From Candidatus Aminicenantota bacterium (GTDB lineage Bacteria > Acidobacteriota > Aminicenantia > Aminicenantales > Aminicenantaceae), in assembly GCA_030669305.1 (NCBI GenBank), contig DAOVDU010000007.1, forward strand, positions 1-45,881: a stretch of 45,881 nucleotides of DNA. The letters run 5' to 3'. Under the pieces are notes generated by a model. The model did not search any database. It saw nothing but the letters and a program-made list of their open reading frames with translations, and had not been told where the DNA came from. The position numbers and the translations under genes are program-made. The number at the start of each line of letters is the position of its first letter. Positions within the stretch are counted from its first letter, which is position 1. Shown in pieces: positions 40,647 to 45,881 of this stretch.

Positions 40647-43600
40647 AAATACCAGAGTTTTCTGTTAATAGAAAAGTCACAACATCCATGCTGGCTATGA
40701 TCCTGGTCGTGATGGGGTCTCTTGCCTTTGTAAGACTAGGCCTGGATTTTCTTCCGGACATCGAATTCCCAACGGTATCTGTGATCACCGTTTATAGTGG
40801 AGCTTCATCGGAAGACATTGAAAACACAATCACCAGGCCATTGGAACAAATAGTAAACTCTGTCAGCCGGGTGAAAAAAGTCAATTCGATTACATTCGAA
40901 GGGGCTTCCGTGATCATGGTGGAATTTGAGTGGGGGACCAATCTTGATTTTGCTGCACAGGATCTCAGAGACCAGATGGGCCTTTACAGCAATTTTCTTC
41001 CTGAAGAAGCTAATGATCCTCTGGTGGTCAAATTCGACCTTGGCCAGATGCCAGTCATATTCGGCGGCATTACAGCAAACATGCCTACTTTTGAGCTGCA
41101 GGAATTGATAGAGGATGAGGTGGCGCCAAGGTTGGAGAGGATAGACGGAGTAGCATCAATTCAGGTGTTCTCGATGGATGTTAGAGAAATCTTGGTTGAT
41201 ATAGATAAAGCTGCACTCGAATCCCGAAACCTCTCTCAAGATCAGATTCTCCTTGCTCTCAGGATGGAAAACTTGAATCTTCCTGCGGGCCATATTGTCG
41301 AAAGACATTCTGAGTTTCTTCTGCGGACGCTTGGTGAGTTCAGGAATTTGGATGATATTCGCAATACTATCATCGGCTTAACGCAGAATGGTCAGCCTAT
41401 TTACTTGAAGGATGTGGCTGAGGTCAAGGATGCCATGAAAGAGACTCGATTTATAGCTCGAATCCAGAAAAAGAAAGGAGTCTTCTATGTGATTAACAAA
41501 CGCTCTGGAGCCAACACTGTTATAACCGCTGAAGCTGTGAAAAAAGAGCTGGCAAAAATAATGGATACCCTTCCTCCAGACGTTGAATTTTTCCCCTTCA
41601 TGGACCAATCAGAGATGATACAAAAAGTTATTCGCAGGACAGGGAACAATGCACTTGTAGGCGGCATTCTGGCCATCTTTTTTATCCTGATCTTCCTTCG
41701 CAACTGGCGTCCTACCATAACTATCGCTTTAGCTATTCCTCTTTCTGTTATAACTACATTCATCGCGCTTTATCTTGCTGGCTATACAATAAATATGCTC
41801 ACTCTTGGAGGCCTGGCACTCGGTATTGGCATGCTGGTTGATAATGCCGTTGTTGTCATTGAGAATATCTTTCGCCACATTGAAGAGGGGAAAGAGAAGA
41901 ATGAAGCCGCAAAAAAAGGTGCCTCTGAGGTAGGAATGGCCATCACTGCTTCAACCTTGACTACTATCGCTGTATTTTTCCCCATGGTGTTTGCTCAGGG
42001 CATTACAGGGAAACTGACCCGAGGGCTGGCTTTAGCTATAGCCTTTTCTCTTTTGGCCTCGCTTTTTGTTGCTCTTACTGTGGTCCCAATGGTTGCTTCT
42101 ATTCTGTTCAAGCCAAATAACAAACATGACTATGGAAGGAATAGACAAAAGAAAAAGCAGTTTGAAACAGCCAGAAATCTTTATCAGAATTTATTGAAGA
42201 GAGCGCTTCGGCGGAGATGGCTCGTTCTTGGTGGAGCACTAGGCCTGTTTTTACTCTCCTTTGTTATTATTCCTTTCCTGGGGACAGAATTCATGCCCGC
42301 CATGGACCAGGAAATGATTATCCTTTCGGTTAAGATGCCTGTCGGGACTTCTCTGGAAGAGACGAACCGTGTTGTTGCTATAGCAGAAAATCTACTGGCT
42401 TCAGAGCCTGAGGTTAAAACTATCTCGGTTCAAGCCGGTTCTCAAGCCGAAGAAAACCCTGCTGATATGGCAGGTGGATTCTCTACTACAGGCTCCCATG
42501 AGGGAATTATCTGGGTGGGACTGGTTGACATGAGTAAAAGAGAGCTCTCGGATGTTGAGATTCTTGAGAAGATTCGAAAGAAACTTCCTAAACTGAAAGG
42601 TGTAAAATTTGAAGCTATTGATATGAGCCAGATAATGATGGGTGGAGCTCAGGCCCCTATGGAGATAAAAATCTTTGGGAAAGATCTCAAAGTACTAACT
42701 GAGATTGCAGATAACATAGTAGAAAGAATACAGGATGTTGAAGGCCTGAGAGATGTCACTCACTCAATGGCTGAGGGCAAACCTGAGTACCATATCAGGG
42801 TCAACCGGGAAAAGGCTTCCCGGATGGGATTGATGGTGAGCCAGGTTGCTAATTCGGTTCAGACTGCTTCTTTAGGAAAGGTGGCAACCCGGTTTAGAGA
42901 GGAGAATGAAGAAATTGACATTCGGGTTCGGTTTGAGGAAAAGTACAGAGATAGCCTGGATGACATAAAAAACATTCCCATCATGACACCGTTAAACAAA
43001 ATGATCCGTTTAGACCAGGTTGCTACTATTACAAGAGGCGAAGGCCCCCTCAGAATAACCAGGGAAAATCAGGCTCGAGAGGTTACTGTTACTGCTAATA
43101 TTGCCGGAAGAGATTTAGGAAGTGTAGTGAAAGACATTAAAAGGGGAATAGTTGATGTGGAGAGAGGGTTACCAATAGGGTATTTTATCGAATTTGGCGG
43201 CCAGTATGAACAGATGCAGGAGGCGTTTATCATTATGGCTGGTGCCTTTGCCCTGGCAACGCTTCTGGTTTATATGATCATGGCCTCCCAGTTCGAATCT
43301 TTCCGCCATCCCTTTGTTATCATGTTTACCATTCCCCTTGCCCTTATAGGAGTCATATTGGCTTTGCTTCTCACAGGAAGACCTGTCAGCCTTCCTGTTT
43401 TGATAGGTTTTATCATGCTCGGAGGAATTGCTGTCAACAATGGAATCGTGATGGTGGACTATATCAACCAGTTGAAAAGAAGAGGGATGGAGAAGAAGGA
43501 GGCCATTCTTCAAGCTTGCACTGTGCGGCTGCGACCTGTTTTGATCACAGCTTTTACAACTATCCTGGGGATGCTGCCCATGGCCTTGAGCGCTTCAGAA

Positions 43601-43744
43601 GGGGCTGAGATGAGAGCACCCATGGCAGTCACAGTTGCTGGCGGATTGGTTGCAACAACGCTGCTCACTCTTTTTGTAATCCCCATCATCTACAGTCTGT
43701 TCGACCGAGTTTCTTTTAAAGTAAAAAAAGGAATGACTGGGTGA
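40643..43744 (+). CDS. RND efflux permease (HAE1/AcrB family)
   Basis: A 1033-residue inner-membrane proton-driven exporter with twelve transmembrane helices and two large periplasmic loops. Motifs include LDFLPDIEFPTVSVITVYSG, TRPLEQIVNSV, GIGMLVDNAVVVIENIFRHI in TM4 and GGIAVNNGIVMVDYINQLKR in TM10. Compared with AcrB, the proton-relay pair Asp407-Asp408 is Asp-Asn and Lys940 is Asn, while the TM11 Arg and Thr (VRLRPVLITAFTT) are kept. Substrates are probably drugs, bile-like compounds or lipids; regulation by the TetR of the same operon is expected. Confidence 0.93.
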   Translation: MKIPEFSVNRKVTTSMLAMILVVMGSLAFVRLGLDFLPDIEFPTVSVITVYSGASSEDIENTITRPLEQIVNSVSRVKKVNSITFEGASVIMVEFEWGTNLDFAAQDLRDQMGLYSNFLPEEANDPLVVKFDLGQMPVIFGGITANMPTFELQELIEDEVAPRLERIDGVASIQVFSMDVREILVDIDKAALESRNLSQDQILLALRMENLNLPAGHIVERHSEFLLRTLGEFRNLDDIRNTIIGLTQNGQPIYLKDVAEVKDAMKETRFIARIQKKKGVFYVINKRSGANTVITAEAVKKELAKIMDTLPPDVEFFPFMDQSEMIQKVIRRTGNNALVGGILAIFFILIFLRNWRPTITIALAIPLSVITTFIALYLAGYTINMLTLGGLALGIGMLVDNAVVVIENIFRHIEEGKEKNEAAKKGASEVGMAITASTLTTIAVFFPMVFAQGITGKLTRGLALAIAFSLLASLFVALTVVPMVASILFKPNNKHDYGRNRQKKKQFETARNLYQNLLKRALRRRWLVLGGALGLFLLSFVIIPFLGTEFMPAMDQEMIILSVKMPVGTSLEETNRVVAIAENLLASEPEVKTISVQAGSQAEENPADMAGGFSTTGSHEGIIWVGLVDMSKRELSDVEILEKIRKKLPKLKGVKFEAIDMSQIMMGGAQAPMEIKIFGKDLKVLTEIADNIVERIQDVEGLRDVTHSMAEGKPEYHIRVNREKASRMGLMVSQVANSVQTASLGKVATRFREENEEIDIRVRFEEKYRDSLDDIKNIPIMTPLNKMIRLDQVATITRGEGPLRITRENQAREVTVTANIAGRDLGSVVKDIKRGIVDVERGLPIGYFIEFGGQYEQMQEAFIIMAGAFALATLLVYMIMASQFESFRHPFVIMFTIPLALIGVILALLLTGRPVSLPVLIGFIMLGGIAVNNGIVMVDYINQLKRRGMEKKEAILQACTVRLRPVLITAFTTILGMLPMALSASEGAEMRAPMAVTVAGGLVATTLLTLFVIPIIYSLFDRVSFKVKKGMTG

Positions 43745-43780
43745 AGTGGAGACTTGGTGTCAAGGCGACAAAAAACAAGA

Positions 43781-43828
43781 GAACAGACCGAACAGACTAA
43801 CCGAATAACTGATAAACTGATAAACAGT
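43781..43828. repeat. Degenerate 8/9-nt repeat
   Basis: GAACAGACC-GAACAGACT-AACCGAATA followed by ACTGATAA-ACTGATAA-ACAG. The 9-mers match those at 32982-33017. It fills the spacer between the convergent RND and eRF1-like genes. Confidence 0.65.
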
Positions 43829-43842
43829 TTTGAGCTTTAAGT

Positions 43843-44988
43843 TTATGTCTTATACCGCAGGAATGCTCCGATATTTCCGTACCTGCTCAGCCTGGAAGGC
43901 GGGTTGATGTGCTTGACTTGGCCTTTTTTATCCATAGCCGCTTCGACTGCTTCATCGATAACATCCAACAATGTTTCTGTTTTGATCTTGCAAGATGGGC
44001 ACAGTGTTACGTCAGCATATAAGAATCTGCATTTGGGACAGATTTTTCCGGGTTTTGTGAAATTCCTTGTGATGAGGAGTGTTTGAACTTCTCCCCTGTT
44101 AAGGCTTCTTAGAGTATTTTTCAGTCCAGAAATGGCCAGTCCCCATTTCTCCAGTTCAGAAACAAAGCGTTGAACTGTATCATCCTCATCCTGCTTTTTC
44201 AATTTCTTTTTTAACGTGAGGACTTCCTTGAGTACCTTGCTTGCAGAATCGTTGGATTTCACTTTGAGCCGGCCTTTAAATTTTTTCTTTAAATAAGGAT
44301 GGATAAGAGGTTCAAAATCTGGCCAGTATTCGTCCTTGCATCCAAGAAAAAGCCAGTCAAAGTTATTTTTCTGAAACAGGTCAAATGTCATCTGAGCTGT
44401 CTTCTTGAAATGATCGTGGAGTTGAGTGGCAATGTGTCTTTCGATGCGTTTAGACTCGTATCCTTCCCATCCTCCTTCCTTAACTTTACTGGGGACGTCT
44501 CCCACAAGGCTTTTGAGAAGGGAAATTTCTCCCATAAAAACTCCATACCATTTGGCTTCTTTTCGGTCGAGAGTAAGCATGCAAATTCTGTGGTGTTCAT
44601 TCAGAATAGCGGAAAGGGGGCGAACATAGGGATTTTGATCGAATATTATCCTGTTTCTTGGAGGATTAGGAAGGTTGAAAACCTGCCAAAATCCTTGGCT
44701 GCTGCAAGAAAATATTGCCAGTCCTGCGAAGTTATAAGAGTTTAGATCTTGAGTGAAAAAATTGCTGATTTTGTTCAAATCCTGGTAAAGAGATTCTTTT
44801 TTTCCTTTGCTTAAATCCATCTGGTCCAGCTGATATTTGCCACTGCTAAGAAGATTTTTAGAAGTAAGAATTATTTCTTTCTTTGTGAGTCTGCTTTTGT
44901 CCGTGTCGAGATAGAGAGATGTTGTCAAAAAGTTTTCACTTTTAAACCTGGCCAGAGATTCAATTTGTTCCCGGCTCAAAAGTTTCAT
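43843..44988 (-). CDS. Bacterial eRF1-like (baeRF-type) protein with zinc ribbon
   Basis: A 381-residue soluble protein. The middle domain (about 130-270) with RICMLTLDRKEAKWYGVFMG and EGGWEGYESKRIERHIATQL is characteristic of bacterial relatives of archaeal/eukaryotic release factor 1; a GGWEGYE loop stands where eRF1 carries GGQ. The C-terminal domain has RGEVQTLLI and a zinc ribbon CPKC...CPSC (about 320-340), as in aRF1/eRF1 domain 3. Function in bacteria is unproved; ribosome hibernation or rescue has been proposed for the group. AGGAGGT precedes the start. No methyltransferase or hibernation factor is adjacent. Confidence 0.75.
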   Translation of the reverse strand: MKLLSREQIESLARFKSENFLTTSLYLDTDKSRLTKKEIILTSKNLLSSGKYQLDQMDLSKGKKESLYQDLNKISNFFTQDLNSYNFAGLAIFSCSSQGFWQVFNLPNPPRNRIIFDQNPYVRPLSAILNEHHRICMLTLDRKEAKWYGVFMGEISLLKSLVGDVPSKVKEGGWEGYESKRIERHIATQLHDHFKKTAQMTFDLFQKNNFDWLFLGCKDEYWPDFEPLIHPYLKKKFKGRLKVKSNDSASKVLKEVLTLKKKLKKQDEDDTVQRFVSELEKWGLAISGLKNTLRSLNRGEVQTLLITRNFTKPGKICPKCRFLYADVTLCPSCKIKTETLLDVIDEAVEAAMDKKGQVKHINPPSRLSRYGNIGAFLRYKT

Positions 44989-45122
44989 CTGACCTCCTGT
45001 TAGAGATTTTTAAGATTGGATAGAAAAATACATATGGAGAAGTATGAAAAAGGAAAGAATTTGACACCCAATTTTAAAATAAGAGCTAAGCTTTTATTTG
45101 TCAAGCTATTTTGGTCTATTCT

Positions 45123-45175
45123 TTGCAATTCAGACACTAGAGCAGCATACAGCTACTCTAGTGTCTGAATTGCAA
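45123..45175. repeat. Perfect 20-bp hairpin upstream of tRNA-Leu
   Basis: TTGCAATTCAGACACTAGAG (45123-45142) pairs perfectly with CTCTAGTGTCTGAATTGCAA (45156-45175) around a 13-nt loop. It is followed by a 9-bp tandem TTGTCTTGC x2 and a T run. It does not match a known element seen here and sits between the eRF1-like gene and the tRNA promoter. The upstream part 44989-45122 carries the eRF1-like gene's leader, with no gene. Confidence 0.85.
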
Positions 45176-45184
45176 GGTGTTGTC

Positions 45185-45213
45185 TTGCTTGTCTTGCTTT
45201 TTTTAAATATAAT
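45185..45213 (+). promoter_or_regulatory. Promoter of tRNA-Leu
   Basis: TTGCTT (45185-45190), 17-bp spacer, perfect TATAAT (45208-45213), placing the start near 45220, 30 nt before the tRNA. The -35 overlaps the TTGTCTTGC tandem just after the 20-bp hairpin. Confidence 0.6.
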
Positions 45214-45249
45214 ACAACTTCAAGAGAAGGATTCAAATCAGGGGCTGGT

Positions 45250-45338
45250 GCGGAAGTGGCGGAATTGGTAGACGCGTAAGCCTCAGGAGTTTATGGTCTT
45301 TTACGGCCGTGTGGGTTCGAGTCCCACCTTCCGCACCA
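45250..45338 (+). tRNA. tRNA-Leu(CAG)
   Basis: Class II tRNA: acceptor GCGGAAG pairs with CTTCCGC, D arm GGCGGAATTGGTAGACGC, anticodon loop CTCAGGA with CAG at 45284-45286, a long variable arm (ATGGTCTTTTACGGCCGT), T arm GTGGG-TTCGAGT-CCCAC, discriminator A and encoded CCA. It reads CUG codons. Confidence 0.95.
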
Positions 45339-45492
45339 ATATAATAAATACAAGAGTCATTTTTCTTACCAGTGATTCAGTAACACAGTAAATCAGCGAA
45401 TAATAAATGCATTTGTTTCTAAGTCACAGAGTTACTAAGCTTCAGGTAAGAAGGATTGCCTGTTTTTTACAGTAGGTCCCATAATTGATAGA
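45339..45492 (+). other. Spacer with short-period repeat-like text
   Basis: No gene. The stretch GATTCAGTAACACAGTAAAT (near 45373) and GTCACAGAGTTACTAAGC (near 45423) resembles the degenerate 8-nt repeats elsewhere in the window. Confidence 0.35.
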
Positions 45493-45672
45493 ATGGACAC
45501 TAAAAACATTCTTCTTATAAATCCCTGGATTTACGATTTTACCGCCTTTGATTTGTTGATGAATAAAGACTCGCTCCCTATCCTTACATCTAGAGGCTGC
45601 CCTTTTAAATGTTCTTTTTGTGCCAGCCATCTGCTGTATAGAAAACTAGTTAAGTTGGAAGTTAGAAGCTGA
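45493..45672 (+). pseudogene. Internally deleted radical SAM (B12-binding type) gene remnant
   Basis: A 59-codon ORF, just below the track's cut-off. It begins MDTKNILLINPWIYDFTAFD, the usual start of cobalamin-binding radical SAM proteins, then jumps directly to SLPILTSRGCPFKCSFCASH, the CxxxCxxC cluster motif that normally lies about 180 residues later, and stops soon after in LVKLEVRS. So both the B12-binding domain and most of the SAM barrel are missing. No functional product is expected. Confidence 0.8.
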
Positions 45673-45881
45673 AGTTTAGGCTGAATTTGAGCACTCGTGC
45701 ACCGAAAAGAGAAGTAATTCTTTTGTAGTTTGGGCTTAAGATGCGTGTCCCTTCAACAGAATTTTCATATGCTGGAAACCAGTAGCCCCCATCGTTTTGG
45801 AAAATAGTGCGATATTTATTTCCTAAAGCATTAATGATATCTATAGAAGCTCTCACTATTCCAGAACGCGTCAACTGAAAT
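45662..45881 (-). CDS. Outer-membrane beta-barrel receptor, C-terminal part (partial)
   Basis: The minus-strand frame is open to the window end. The last 73 residues (RASIDIINALGNKYRTIFQN, then RILSPNYKRITSLFGARVLK and FSLNFSF) have alternating polar and hydrophobic strands and end in Phe, as in TonB-dependent or Oar-like outer-membrane barrels whose terminal Phe is the BAM recognition signal. The rest of the gene lies beyond the window; TonB dependence cannot be judged without the plug domain. Confidence 0.6.
   Translation of the reverse strand, partial: FQLTRSGIVRASIDIINALGNKYRTIFQNDGGYWFPAYENSVEGTRILSPNYKRITSLFGARVLKFSLNFSF

Noticed and set aside
41485-41985. Antisense ORFs in the RND permease gene
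   Set aside because: Shadows of the plus-strand coding sequence without initiation signals.
45442-45630. Minus-strand 62-aa ORF after tRNA-Leu
   Set aside because: It is antisense to the radical SAM remnant, whose plus-strand translation is clearly recognisable.

Overview
This 45.9-kb window is a piece of an AT-rich bacterial chromosome from a diderm (Gram-negative type) organism. The outer membrane is implied by LolA, a TolC/adaptor/RND efflux system, a phasin-UbiB-patatin cluster and the end of an outer-membrane beta-barrel receptor. No respiratory or oxygen-linked gene is seen. The gene set (a sulfatase-fold enzyme fused to TPRs, a TatT-type TPR protein, an AMMECR1 protein, many membrane-anchored TPR proteins, a 198-residue EF-Ts) recalls Candidatus Aminicenantes/Acidobacteriota-like lineages. 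That assignment is inference from gene content only; no rRNA is present to confirm it.

Layout. 1-2.65 kb: an OB-fold-like hypothetical gene, then groES-groL behind a near-perfect sigma-54 promoter with an upstream palindrome. 2.65-4.84 kb: a run of very small, purine-rich genes with strong ribosome binding sites, including two tiny membrane peptides and a lysine-rich winged-helix-like protein. 4.95-9.17 kb: a sulfatase-fold/TPR protein, then an adjacent CDP-alcohol phosphotransferase and cytidylyltransferase resembling the two halves of di-myo-inositol-phosphate phosphate synthase. 9.2-9.7 kb: degraded spacer with a possible structured RNA, a terminator and the 3' half of a tRNA-Asp, which looks like an integration scar. 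9.9-16.5 kb, minus strand: a DUF2391 membrane protein, the operon phasin-like/UbiB-like kinase/patatin lipase, and a TetR regulator paired with a radical SAM protein with GGTCGA operator-like repeats.

16.8-26.4 kb, plus strand: tmRNA, cell-wall amidase, GerMN protein, Der GTPase, TPR lipoprotein, rhomboid protease, and the translation operon rplM-rpsI-rpsB-tsf-pyrH-frr. 26.4-28.8 kb, minus strand: a bactofilin-like membrane protein, an anti-sigma factor whose partner sigma factor is a frameshifted, truncated remnant, and LolA. 28.9-37.1 kb: Na+/solute symporter, DUF374 acyltransferase, TatT-like protein, AMMECR1 with a possible MPN-like partner, DASS transporter, methyltransferase, metallo-beta-lactamase-fold hydrolase and a XerC/D recombinase. 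37.4-43.7 kb: a self-contained TetR-TolC-adaptor-RND efflux operon with an 18-bp palindromic operator. 43.8-45.9 kb: a bacterial eRF1-like protein with a zinc ribbon, a perfect 20-bp hairpin, tRNA-Leu(CAG), an internally deleted radical SAM remnant and the end of a barrel receptor gene.

Spacers repeatedly carry degenerate short-period repeats (7-, 8- and 9-nt units) and palindromic elements. No CRISPR array, insertion sequence or recognisable antiphage system was seen. The observations I rate most worth following are the sigma-54 control of groESL, the small-gene block plus tRNA-Asp scar, the split inositol-phosphodiester pair, the broken sigma factor beside an intact anti-sigma factor, and the repeat families.
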